This document shows positions 1-12,355 of a DNA stretch of 64,000 nt, piece by piece. The notes below the pieces were generated by a model. That model was given only the letters and a program-made list of their open reading frames with translations. It was not told where the DNA came from and did not search any database. Numbering within the stretch: position 1 is the first letter of the stretch; each line of letters begins with the position of its first letter. Made by a program: the position numbers and the translations under genes. Source of the stretch: Purpureocillium takamizusanense (lineage: Eukaryota; Ascomycota; Sordariomycetes; Hypocreales; Ophiocordycipitaceae); the NCBI RefSeq assembly GCF_022605165.1, contig NC_063072.1, positions 2,900,419 through 2,964,418 of the forward strand, written 5' to 3'.

Positions 1-652
1 CTTGACTAGACTAGACTCGACTTTGCTCATCACCAACATAGATCGCGAGAGACATGGCGCGGGGGCTCGCATCCGAGATGATGGGCCCCAGGCGCCGCGG
101 CTGATGACTGCAATGCCCACCACTTAGTACTAGTAGTAGTGACATGACACCACACGCGCGCCCATCTCGTGCGGACTGGGCCGGGCGGTTCGGGCGGCAG
201 GCAGAGACATGCCGGGTGACAAAGAGCTCGATTGCCCCAAGTCAGTGGGAGCACGTACTACGTAACGTACTACTACGACGAATACTATTGTTTAGAATAG
301 GTCTCGGGACGCGGTGGGAGTTTTGAATGCCTTGTCTCAGTTTTGATGGCCATCACGCTTCAGCTGCCGTCGTCCAGCCCTGCCTATCTGAATCAATAAT
401 AATACATAGTAGAAAGAGAGACACCCCACATTTCGGCTCTCGCAGAGCTCACGACGAGGCTTTGCCTGCGACGCGACACAGCCCGCCAAGCAAGCACGCG
501 TGAGAAAGGCGAAGCACGTGCGTACTGTCATGGGAAGAGGGTAATTTATATACTCTGTAACTAGCCTAAGCGCGTGCTTATACATTTGGACGAGTCCTTG
601 CACGCCAGGGTTGCAACGAGCCAAGTATTTCCATCCATTAAAAGTCCGTCTC
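1..652. other. Intergenic, left edge
   Basis: No credible coding region. It contains short TAG/TAC-rich runs near 126-140 and 255-300. It lies downstream of the acyl-CoA synthetase on the minus strand and probably holds that gene's 3' UTR at its right end. Short open frames here have no recognisable protein character. Confidence 0.6.
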
Positions 653-2887
653 TTACAACTTGGCAGCGCTGGCAGGCGTCTCAGCCTTGATCTCGTCGTA
701 CATCTGGTCGATTTGCGCGCGGAAGACCTTGGCGGTCTGGGGCCGCTTCAGCTTGAGTCTTTGGAAACAGTCAGCATCACTTTTCTCGGTCAAACGCCAA
801 GTACAAAACTTACGTCGGGGTGAGGAGCTCGTTCTCAATCGTAAACGGCTCAATGTCGAGATGCACGTTGCGGACCTTCTCGAAGCTATTGAACTTGTGG
901 CTGCGGCCAATGTCGTCGAGGACCTTGAGGAAAGCCTTGCGGACCTTGGGATCCGAGGCGGCCTGCTTAACAGCCGCCGCGTCGCCGGCAGGTACCTCCC
1001 GCTTCAAGACCTTGCTGGCGAAGGGAGGGAAGTTCTCCGGGTCGATGCCGAAGATGGCGACCAGGGACGACTCCTTGGGGTCGCCGTGGACGTACGCCAT
1101 GGCGACCAGGCTGGTGCTGCCAGTGTACACGTTCTCGATGCGCTCGGGGGAGATGTATTCGCCTTGAGACAGCTTCAGGACGTTCTTCTTGCGGTCAATG
1201 ATCTTGAATCGGCCGAGCTTATCCACCTCACAAATGTCGCCCGTGTGGAACCAGCCGTCGGACTCGAGCGTCTTCTCGGTCTCCTCGGGGTTCTTGTAGT
1301 ACTCCTTGAACATGGCGTTGCCGCGGACGAGCAGCTCGCCGCGGGGGTTGGGCTTGTCATCAACTGAGTAATCGTAGTCAGGGACGGATTCCAGGCACAG
1401 CTCGAAGGCAGCCATGGGGCCGCCGACGTTGCCGAGGGTAAAGTCGCCGTTCATCTGCAGGCTGCCAGTGGCGTACGTCTCCGTCATGCCCCATCCTTGG
1501 GCAAAATTGTTGGCGAAAGCCGCGCGCAGGAACTCGTGTACGTCGGGGTCGAGCTGCGCGCTACCGCTGATCATGGCGTGGGCCTTGGTTAGGCCAACGG
1601 CGGCCTTGACCTTGGGTGTCCAGATCCTGTCGTAGAGGAAGTGGGTGTTGGAGGCCTGGCCGGGAGGTGCGCGCATGTTGGCCTTCTTGGTCTCGATGAC
1701 GTGTCTGGACAGGGCGCCGCGAATGCCGGGAGCATCGAGGGTGGCAGTGCGGATGGCCGAGTTGAAGCGGTTGAAGAGGCGCGGGACGGAGATGAAACCG
1801 GTAGGCTGGAGGATCTTCATGTCGTCGACGAGGCCGAGGATGTCGCCGCGGAAGAAGCCGATCGAGGCACCCTCCGAGATGGCGACCTGGTCAATCAGGC
1901 GGCCGTAGATGTGAGCGAGGGGCAGGTAGGAGATGTGGACGTCGTTGTGAGTGACGTTGCCGCCCATGCGGGCGGAGGCGTTGGCGGAGACGGCATTGCC
2001 GTGGGTGAGGACGACACCCTTGGGGGGGCCGGTGGTTCCAGAGGTGTAGTTGATGGTGGAGATGTCGTCCCAGCCGGCCGGGCGCAGAGGGCGGCCAGAC
2101 TTGGCGCCAATCTCCTCGACCTCCTTCAGGGAGTAGATTTTGATGCCGTGCTGGGCGGCAAGCTGGTTCAGGACGGCGCCCTTGGAGTGGCCGTCGAGCT
2201 CGCCATTGTCGAGAGGGTCCATGGATACGATGACCTTGACCTGCGGCAGACGGGGAGCGAGCTTTAGGAGGGTGGGAATGTGCGGCAGCGAGCAGACGAT
2301 GGAGGCGAGCTCGGCGTGGTTGATGATGTACTCGGTGGCGTCGGGGCCCAGCGTCTCGTACAAGGAGACGGTGTAGAGAGACTGGGAGGCCAGGGCGAGA
2401 TCTGTGGCGACGGCAGGTTAGTGGTGCAAAGCAAATGCGAGCGCGGCGCAGAGGGGATCTTGCCTGTGATCTGCCACTCGGTGCGGTTCTGCGACCAGAG
2501 ACCGACGCCGTACTTGTCGCCGGTGATGCCAGCGAGCTTGTTGACCTCGACGAGACCGGCGCCAAGGTTCGTACGGCGCTCCGCGACCTCGGCATACGAG
2601 ATCCACTCATACTTGTCGGACCAGGTCTTCGTGACGGGGTTCCAGGTTCGCTGGCCAAAGCATCGCTTGCTGGGGCGCTTGCTGAGGGCGCTCTCGAACA
2701 GGTCATGTACGGAGCGGATGTTGGCATCGAACGAAGTCAGGAGAGGCCTGTCGCGGAAGCGGAAGTGCCTGTAGACGGCGCTGCGGCCAGGCCGCTCCGA
2801 CCCGGGGACGGGGACACCGTACGGGGAGCCGGGAGCGGGGGGCTGGCCGAGGTCCTTGGCCTCGGCGGGGGTGAGGGCGGAAGACAT
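653..2887 (-). CDS. Long-chain acyl-CoA synthetase, probably peroxisomal
   Basis: ATP- and CoA-dependent activation of long-chain fatty acids (AMP-forming ligase, ANL superfamily). Three exons are inferred: 2464-2887, 814-2401 and 653-758, giving 705 aa, normal for fungal Faa-type enzymes of about 700 aa. The P-loop-like motif YTSGTTGPPKG, the GWGMTE motif and the GWFHTGD and DRKKNVLKLSQGEYISPE signatures of the adenylation domain are all readable. The last three residues are AKL, a match to the peroxisomal PTS1 consensus, so a role in beta-oxidation (Faa2-like) is inferred. Intron 1 (2402-2463) is GC-AG: a GT donor is absent, and GC at 2463-2462 restores the frame. Intron 2 (759-813) is GT-AG. 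The start at 2887 gives the conserved N-terminus. Enzyme family is certain; localisation rests on the tripeptide only. Confidence 0.93.
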
Positions 2888-5800
2888 TGCGTTTCAGTCG
2901 AGGACCCGGAGGGGGATAGAAGAGGCGCGAGGTTGCACAGGTGGCAGAGACGTGACGGGCGACGACGTAGGGATCACGATTGACCGAGTCGACGAGGTGG
3001 CTTCGACGATACTGCTTGTCGCGGAGCTGAATGCAGGTGACCCAAGACGAGGTTGCGCGAGTCCGACAAGAAGGTCGAGGAACGCTAGAGGATAGTTTGC
3101 GCTTGGAGGAAGGAGAAGGGGGAGGAAAGGGGGGGTAGGGACGGAGACCAGGCGAAAGAGGAGGAGGAGGAGGAGCAGCAGCGGGAGAGCGGAAAGACAG
3201 GAGGCGTCTTGGAGAAGCGATCCGCTAGGAGTATATGCTGAATTGGGATACTGAGGCCGACTTCTGGGGGCGGCGAGCGCTGGCGCCGCTTGGGGAATTC
3301 TATGAATCCGTCATGAGGACGGGCAAGAATGGCCGAGGCACCGGGGGCCTCGGCTGCCCCAGATTTCCTGGCGCACGCGGCGACTCCACGGGCTGCTGGC
3401 CTGAGGGGATGCGGGTCGCTAAGGAGAAGCCTGGGTGGGCGGGCAGCGAAGCTGGAGCCCCGCCTGGCCTTGCAGGCGCTAGCGCTGCGGCACTGAGCCC
3501 GGTGAGGTGCGGGCGGCAGCGCGAGGGGCACGGCGGGCTTCTTGGGGGCCAACCTGGAACCCAGGTCAGCACTCTTTTTTGACCGGGCGTGATGGACGGG
3601 ACAGCGAGCCCTGACTCCGCTGAAAGTCCCCCACTGGGCGTCCAGCTGGAGGCTTCCGCATTCCTGCGAACACTGACTGGCAGGCACGAGATGGGCGGGT
3701 GGTACAAGACGCCCTGCCGAGGGGCTCACCTAACCCAAGGTATACTGAAATGCAGTGCCCGTACGGAGTTGTGCGTTGGCGTGCTTCGTTTTCATCGTCA
3801 TCGAGCTGTGGCGGCGACGGGCTGATTGATTACATGTGACACGTTGACGACGCCGTGTCGTAGACCTAGCGCCTAATCATTGAAAAGCTGCTGCTGGACA
3901 ATCATTAGGGCATTCCCTTCGGAGGTGGCAGCAGCAGCAGCCGTCTGCAGGAGCGCGCTCGCACGCTGGCGCAGTCGCATTTCGCGGGGTCGGGCGAGAT
4001 GCCGTCTGGAGTAAAAAATGTCCCATGGGGAGCGCGGGCAGGAGGGAAGGGTGAGGTGAGGTGTGGGTGGCTGCATCGCGGCCAATTAGTGGCGCCTGCT
4101 TTCATTCATCAGCGGTCGGGTCGCCCGCAATTGCATGTGACGGGGGTCCGGGACGGGAAAAGCTGGAGGGGCCGGCCAAGGAATTTCTCCGCCACGCCGC
4201 CCGCCCGCCGGGGGGTTTGCGTCGCAGAGCAAATCGCATCTTTTTGCAGTTTTGCAGGTCGACAAGGAGGGAGGAAGCCAAGCATCGCAATGCTCTGACC
4301 AACCGCCTCGGACGGTCATGCCGCATGAATGACGCTCAGACGGAGGCACGAAAGTAGAGATGGGGATGGACAGAATGCCCACGATAGATCGTCGTGAGGC
4401 CCAGAGAATGGATGATCGGCCATGACCCGCCTGACGGTGCACCGTCTTCCCCCGTGATTTACCGTTAAATAGCTCCGAGAGTAGGTGAGGGCGCACAAGC
4501 TCCGGAGGTTTGGCTAGAGCCGCGCCGAGTTGAGGGCACGTCGGCCCCTGGGAGCCCGGCGCCTTCGGACACCCCGCCCGGGCGTTTGTGCCGCCCACGA
4601 TGCAGCCGCCTCGTGCTGCATCGTGCACGCAGACGCAAGACATGTACACAAAGTGTGCACGAAGTAGGCCAGTAATGTTCCTTACGTAGGGTAGGGCACG
4701 TCTGACAGCCCGCCGCCGTGCCAGAGAAGAGGCTCCAACGATAGAACAACGAGGCCCATCACGATGTGTCGCCACGGGCACTGCGACCCTAGGTCAGTCA
4801 GTGCAGTGTCGGAACTGGCTCGAGGTCGCCTGCTCTCCTATTTATTTTATTTCATCGTTCGGCTCACACATGTATACTTACTGTACGTGGTATTTAACTC
4901 AGCGGTCGTGCCCTGGGCGCATGGCGCTAGTGCTGCAGGCGGCGCCGAGGATTTATTTCCGAGCACGGAAGGCTTGTGACGCCACGCAGAACGACGACGA
5001 CAACGACAACGACGACACACCGAGAACCAACAACGACAGGCCAGGTTGTCGTCGGTGGTTCAACGGCTGCTGTGTCATCACAGCTCTCGATGCACGGTGC
5101 ATGGTTACTTTTCTTTTCTTTTTCTTCTCCCCTCCCCGTCACAGACAGGATCGCCATCTTGAGTAACCTAGTTGACATCTCGCGTTGGATTCTGTAGCGG
5201 CCGCCTGCGGGATGTCACGCGTGAGTCGGCCACATGTCTCGGCAGCAGGAGGCCCGCCACGCACGCCGCTCCAAGGAAAACAACCTTGCAGGCCAAGGTC
5301 AGCGGGGAGCTTCACCTCGACTCGACATCCGTCGATACTACATCCCGTCTCGCGATGGTGACGCCCGTGCCGTGTCCCATCCATCATCGCCGCCCGCCTG
5401 AGGCGCAGACACCTATTGCCGCCGCGCCGTCACTTTCGACATTCCCTTCCTTTCCCGCCTGCCTTTTTCTTTCTTTCCCACACAGTTGCATCACCTGTGC
5501 CCTGCTAATATCATCCACACACACAACGACCGGGCAGTGCTCCCGAGTCCCGACCGACGCGTCAGTTCGTATAGTTATAAAGTACCGGGATGCAGATCAA
5601 TGCACTCCCGCTCGCTTCGTACCAATTCGGAAGGGATCTGGCCCATCGCGCGGCACTTGCCCTGCAGCGCGCCGCGCCACTACCACCGAGAACGCCAGCG
5701 ACCACAAGCCGGCACAGCATGGCATGGTGGCCCTCCCCCCCCCCCCAGTCGCACCCAGTTTCAGAGCAACCCTCGAGTCTCAGATATTCGAGCGTGGGTT

Positions 5801-6255
5801 GCAACGGGGGGGCCCCATCATGCCCTCCTCCTCCCCCAACCACCCTTTCTGCCATGGGATGGATGGGCCCTGTCCTTCCTCCTCGTGCCACCTTGCTGGA
5901 AACTCTGCTACGCCGTCGGGGGCGTTGCGTTTATGCAAACGAGTCCCAGAGTGATGTAGGCCGCCGCCAGACTCTGCCTTCCTTATCGCTTTGAACTTTG
6001 AAAGAAAGAGAAAGAGGGAGAAAGCCTCGCACTCCCCCTTCCGTTCCCTTTCCTTTCCTTCCCTCCCCCCCGCTGCGAAGTGGTCTTGTAGCCGCTCATT
6101 TGAATTCGTAAACTTCATATATATTTTCCCTCCCCGATGCTGCTACCATCCTTCTCCCAGTCAAACGCGGCAAGACACTGTGTGGCCTAACCCTCCTTCG
6201 TATCGCGGCGGCCACTCCCACCTCTTCCGGATTTGATCCACGCCAAGTCCCCGTC
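2888..6255. other. Long intergenic region, 3.4 kb
   Basis: No supported gene. Several open frames of 100-260 codons occur on both strands (for example 4086-4781 minus and 5172-5954 plus), but they are GC-driven, low in hydrophobic order, and match no family I recognise. The region contains purine tracts at about 3100-3200 (5' leader of the minus-strand synthetase), a CAA/CGA-rich run at about 4983-5020, a poly-C tract near 5735-5748, and a pyrimidine-rich stretch at 6035-6071 that probably belongs to the promoter of the next plus-strand gene. Confidence 0.55.
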
Positions 6256-6873
6256 ATGGGTCGCGCCACGACCGCCTTTCTCCGAGTCTTCCAAGCCTGC
6301 CTGGCCGCGGCCGGGCTAGCCCTCACAGGCTTTGGTAAGTCTGCTCTCTCTCTCTCTCCAACAACAACAACGCGCGCCGTATCACATGTCCCACGACTCG
6401 TTGCTGACGGAGGAGTCGCGGTGGGTTGTACAGTCATCAACTGGTTCCTGAAAGACACCCAGCGCGGCGCGCCCGGGGCGCTCGTCTTTCTTGCCTTCGC
6501 GTCGGGCTTCTCGCTGGTGTCGGTGCTGGGCCTGGGGCTCTTGGCCGCGGCGGCGCCCTCGTCACGGACGTGGCGGTGGTTGCCCCGGCAGGTCGGGAGC
6601 CCGTACGTGGCGCTCGCTGTTGAGAGCACCAACACGGTGCTGTACTTTGCGGGCTTTTTCGCGTGCGCCATCTTCCTCGGCAGGCTGACTTTCTGCGCTG
6701 GTTCTGTGTGCCTGGCGAGCCGGGCCGAGTCGGTGGTGGCGGCGGCGGCCTTTTGCGCGTGGATCGCGTCGACGGTCCTGACGGCCAAGGGCATCTTTGT
6801 GAATCGGGGCCTGACCGCTGTTGCTACAGCGGCGCCAGATCCCAAGTCGGCAACGTCGGCGCGGGAGGTGTGA
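6256..6873 (+). CDS. MARVEL-type four-helix membrane protein
   Basis: Small integral membrane protein of the fungal MARVEL (membrane-associating) domain type; no biochemical role is assigned. Two exons are inferred, 6256-6334 and 6434-6873, giving 172 aa. The intron 6335-6433 has GTAAGT, a CTGAC branch site and a TACAG acceptor. Joining gives a first helix that runs into INWFLKDT, as in MARVEL proteins. Four hydrophobic segments are visible: FQACLAAAGLALTGF; ALVFLAFASGFSLVSVLGLG; TVLYFAGFFACAIFLG; and VVAAAAFCAWIASTVLTAKG. The intron is 99 bp, a multiple of three, without stops, so the unspliced frame also stays open (205 aa). The unspliced form would insert a polar Thr-rich stretch into the first helix, so splicing is preferred. 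Confidence 0.75.
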   Translation: MGRATTAFLRVFQACLAAAGLALTGFGKSALSLSPTTTTRAVSHVPRLVADGGVAVGCTVINWFLKDTQRGAPGALVFLAFASGFSLVSVLGLGLLAAAAPSSRTWRWLPRQVGSPYVALAVESTNTVLYFAGFFACAIFLGRLTFCAGSVCLASRAESVVAAAAFCAWIASTVLTAKGIFVNRGLTAVATAAPDPKSATSAREV

Positions 6874-8731
6874 GGAGGGATGCGGAACGGGCCGGGGTTT
6901 TCTACTTTTCCTACCTTATTTCCTCCTCTTTTATGCAAGCGAGGCGAGCGACATGTACGCATGACGGGAGGCAGTCTACTATTTGGCATGGCATGACGGC
7001 GACCACGGCTGTAATGGCTGGCTCAGAGCAAGGGCATACTGCATACGCTTACAGGGGCGGGAGACAAACAGGCAAATATCAACATGGGCGATTGAATGCA
7101 ACGAGATTATGTACACGATACGGCCTCAGATGGCTGGCTACGCAAGGCAAAGGGGGATGCGCAGGATTGTTGTTTCGATGTACCACTACTACTACAGAAT
7201 GAATTATTTGACGAGAGGGCGATGTACGGCATATTTGATGCCTCACCCAGGACCGTCAGGTGAACCGGCTGCGGCCAACTAGGCTGCCATGGACAGCTTG
7301 GTAATGAAAGGGGGTAGAAATGCCCGTGTCGTCACCTTTACAGCATCACGATCCCTGGATAGGGGTCTATCCACTGCCACGCGACACGATAAGCCGATGT
7401 GCTTATTAGTATGTATATGCATTGTACCATGAAAAAGGCAAAAGCCGGGCTGATGAGGGGCGGCTGTCGGCAGTCCTGCCGGGCCGTCGGCCGGCACACG
7501 CGCACCTTGTTAGAAGCTGTCACGGCAGCCTGCTGCAGCCTGCCTAACCAGGACGGGAGGAGGAGGCCCCCAACGACCCCACGCGATGAGCCGTGCCACC
7601 ACCAGTGCAGTGGTGCCTGGCCTGGCATGGCAGCATGGATGAGGTCAAGGTGGCGCCTGCCGCTGCCGGTAGTACGTATCACCTCAGTAGGGCTCCGGCC
7701 TTCGGCGCTCCTCCCAATCTTGAACCGACCCACAGCCGTCACAGCGTCAAGTTGAGTGAGTGGATCGATCACGAAAACGGATGCGGCTCGTTCGACGTGG
7801 AGGGGCACGTCAAGCGTCGAATATGCAGTGCGTCCATACATACAACGTACTTTGTACACCCACACGAAGTGCAGTAGGACGTGTGGCAGCACACACACTT
7901 GACACACACGCACACGCGGAAACCTCTTCGTACGTACCCGCTTGTGTCACGGTGGTATTGCAGCATCAGCAACGGACTTTAATATTTCGCTTCTTTCCCA
8001 ACGGTCAAGCTCCCGCGGTCAAGCAGAGTGACTGCGGACCGCACCCCCAAGTCAAAATCAATCACCAGTGCTCCGTGGCAGGACTTGTTCCGATCCTGCT
8101 CCTCCTCCCGCCATCATCTTGACTTTTTTCTCTCCAGAGTTGCTGTCTGTTCGGTTTAGCCGTAATGACGCGAGCGCCGCGGCGGCGATGGCGTGCTCGC
8201 GGGCTCTGGCGCAAGCGGCGGGTTGGCGGCCACTGGAAAGGGAAGGGAACCCCGCAACCCACCCCCACTACAGCTGCGCCGATGCCTTTCATCTTCTGGG
8301 GCTCGTTGCCCCTCCACTCCCATCGAGGGCGCCTGGCCCGGCTGGGAGCTCTGGTTGCGCTGCACGGGCGTACTGTACACTACCTGTAATAAGGTGTTGC
8401 TGTAGTAGTAGGTTGGTATCAGTTGGGTCGGTGGCTTGCCCGGCTGGCGTGAAGCGGGCATGCAATAACGCAATTCGCACCTGCCGCTGCCGCTGCCGTT
8501 GCCGGAGCTGGTGTCCCAGGGGACGAACGGACGGGGTGGTTCATCTTGTCCATGTCTCTCCTCCTCCTCCTCCTCCTCCTCCCCTCCCCTTCAGCCGCTC
8601 GAATCCTCCCCTTCTTCTTCCATTCCATACTATTGGGCGCGTCGCAGCAGTAGTACCTCTTGACGACGACGACGACGACGAGCCTACGATTCGTCCTCTA
8701 AGCCCGTCTTCCCACCACCGACACCGCAACA
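6874..8731. other. Intergenic with CT-rich promoter of the sulfhydrylase gene
   Basis: No supported gene over 1.9 kb. Open frames in this stretch are short or compositional. The right end carries a (TCC)n run at about 8556-8583 and a (GAC)n run at about 8660-8681 just before the sulfhydrylase start. CT-rich tracts like the first are common in filamentous-fungal promoters and 5' leaders. Confidence 0.5.
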
Positions 8732-10438
<1,707 letters not shown>

Positions 10439-10901
10439 ATGTATGGGCATGGCGACGCTGTGATGACAGATGAGCGTTGGGAGGCTGTTCGAATACCCAT
10501 GATGACCCGAATAAATGAATGAAAGCTCTCTAGGGAAGCTGCCCGCTCTGTTTGTAGCTTCGTAGGCTCCGTGATCTGGCTGCAACTATGTTGAAGAGCT
10601 CCCAGTCGGCCTTGGGACGTGGTGTGTTTAAAGGCCCAGGATGCTCAACGATGGGAGCCCACAGCATGAGTGGGTCATGCACCCCTCTGTGGACATTGCC
10701 TATTGGTCAGCACCCAGTAGCTCCGTAACCTCACCTCACCTCACCTCCAGCTCGCCATCCGTCCAGCACCACCATACCACAACCGGCTTCACCTCTCCAT
10801 CTCGTCTCGCATCTTCCCCCTCCATCCACCCAACCCATTTACTGACCACCGACCGACCGACCGACCACACACGCGCGCGCGCGTTCCCCCCTCTTCCGAC
10901 C
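10439..10901. other. Intergenic between sulfhydrylase and EMC7
   Basis: Contains the 3' UTR of the sulfhydrylase and the EMC7 promoter and leader. Repeats of CCTCA at about 10728-10745, CCGA repeats at about 10849-10863 and a CG run at about 10871-10882 precede the EMC7 start. No gene seen. Confidence 0.5.
10510..10515 (+). terminator. AATAAA polyadenylation-like signal
   Basis: An exact AATAAA hexamer lies 72 bases past the stop of the sulfhydrylase, a plausible efficiency or positioning element for 3' end formation. Fungal polyadenylation signals are degenerate, so this is suggestive only. Confidence 0.4.
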
Positions 10902-11938
10902 ATGCAACTCCCCTCCACCCTGCTGGCCCTCCTGCCAGCGCTCGCCGCCACCGCCGCCGCGGCCGCCGCGACGACGACGACGACGACCATCACGCTCATC
11001 CTGCCCGCGAGCCCCAACCCCTTCTCGCTGCCGCCCAGCACACACGCCACCCTCTCCTCGCTGGGCGCGCACCACGCCGCGCCGCTGTCCACCGTCAACA
11101 CCTTTGTCTTCCGCAACGTCAGCGCGGGGTCGTACCTGGTGGACGTGCACTGCCCGACGGAGGCGTTTCGGCCGCTGCGTCTCGACGTTGGGCCCGCCGC
11201 TGCCAACGCCGCCGAGAAGCGGGAGAAGAACAACAACGGGGAGGCGGAGGCGGAGGGCGAGCAGCAGAGGTTGGTCGTGCAGGCGTGGGAGACGTTTCGC
11301 GGCAACGATTGGGGTAACAAGGGCGAGGTGATGGCCCTGACGGAGGGCGGTGCTACTGGTGCTGGCGTGCATGTCCGCTGGATGGGCAAGAAGAATTACT
11401 TTATGGAGAGGCCCAAGTGTTTGTCCCCCGCCCCCTCACCCCTCTCTCTCTCGCGAGCGTCTGCGTGAAAAAGGGCCGGTTGAATTCGTTTCGCTAACAG
11501 CCGGCCGCAGTCTCCATCCTCAGCATCCTCAAGAACCCCATGATCCTCATGGGTCTGGTCAGCATGCTCATCTTCATCGGCATGCCGTACCTCATGGACA
11601 ACAGTATGTGTCTCCTCTTAACCCCCCCCCCCCCCCCTTTTTTTTTTTCTTCCTGCGTTCAGAGCTGACCACCGCTGACACGTTTCGCGTGTGCGTGTCT
11701 CTTAGTGGACCCCGAGATGAAGGCCGAGTTCGAGGCCCAGCAGCGCAAGGGCGGCCTGGCCGCTCTTCTGGGCGGCGGCGGCGATTCCGGCTCCGGAGGC
11801 GGCGATGGCGCGCAGCAGCAGCAGCCCCAGAACCCGCTCGGCGACTTCGACATGGCGGCCTTCCTGGCTGGCTCCAAGAAGAAGGACTCTGGCAGTGCCG
11901 GCGAGGGCGCCTCCAAGAGCCAAGGTGTCAGGAGATGA
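10902..11938 (+). CDS. EMC7: ER membrane protein complex subunit 7
   Basis: EMC7/Sop4-type subunit of the ER membrane complex, which inserts tail-anchored and multipass proteins. Three exons are inferred: 10902-11418, 11511-11603 and 11706-11938, giving 280 aa. There is a signal peptide (about residues 1-18), an Ala/Thr-rich linker encoded partly by a CGA repeat, a lumenal beta-sandwich domain with TFVFRNVSAGSYLVDVHC, then a single transmembrane helix in the conserved block NPMILMGLVSMLIFIGMPYL followed by MDNMDPEMKAEFE, and a Gly/Gln-rich cytosolic tail. Intron 1 uses a GTTTGT donor; the frame and the FSIL continuation decide it. Intron 2 (11604-11705) holds a long poly-C/poly-T tract at about 11622-11650, a likely sequencing-error hotspot. 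Family assignment rests on the NPMILM..MDNMDPE block. Confidence 0.88.
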
Positions 11939-12355
11939 TGGACCGGGATCGGGACTGGGGGGAGAGGGTGCTGTATCGGTCCACGTCGCGGTGGCAAGGG
12001 TGTATTTGTACAGAAATAGATGAGAGGGTCCGTTCGGCGCATGCGGCGCTGCGTCGACTTGTGAGGTTGGTGCAATGGATATATAGACTTGTATGAAAGG
12101 TCTGCGGCGTAGTAACGTCCGTCTATAAATTTGACGTTGGGCTCTCATCACCGTCACCACCACCGCGCGTGCCACATGATCGTCGTTGCGCGTCATCTAC
12201 CGTAATTAAAGTATACACCGTATCAAGCAGCTGTGCCTCCTACATCCACCGCCATTCACTCTTGCACCGGACGTCCACTCTCGACACCCCTACCGCGTGC
12301 GCCCCGTATCACCCACTGCCCAACTCATCACGCAGTCCGGCCGCGCTCCCAAACC
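11939..12355. other. Convergent intergenic region
   Basis: A 3'-3' space between EMC7 (+) and the WW-domain gene (-). It holds both 3' UTRs. No coding or RNA gene recognised. Confidence 0.5.

Noticed and set aside
660..1367. 235-codon plus-strand frame
   Set aside because: Antisense to the acyl-CoA synthetase exon.
4086..4781. 231-codon minus-strand frame
   Set aside because: No recognisable motif and random composition; no splice-supported extension.
5172..5954. 260-codon plus-strand frame
   Set aside because: Pro/Ser/Thr-rich, starts and ends arbitrarily in what looks like promoter DNA.
6096..6989. 297-codon minus-strand frame over the MARVEL gene
   Set aside because: Shadow frame, Arg/Ala/Thr-rich, no hydrophobic order; the plus strand has helices and splice sites.
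10475..10500. GTTCGAATACCC resembling a tRNA B box
   Set aside because: No A box, no cloverleaf pairing and position in a 3' UTR. No tRNA gene was found by eye anywhere in the window; a covariance search would be decisive.
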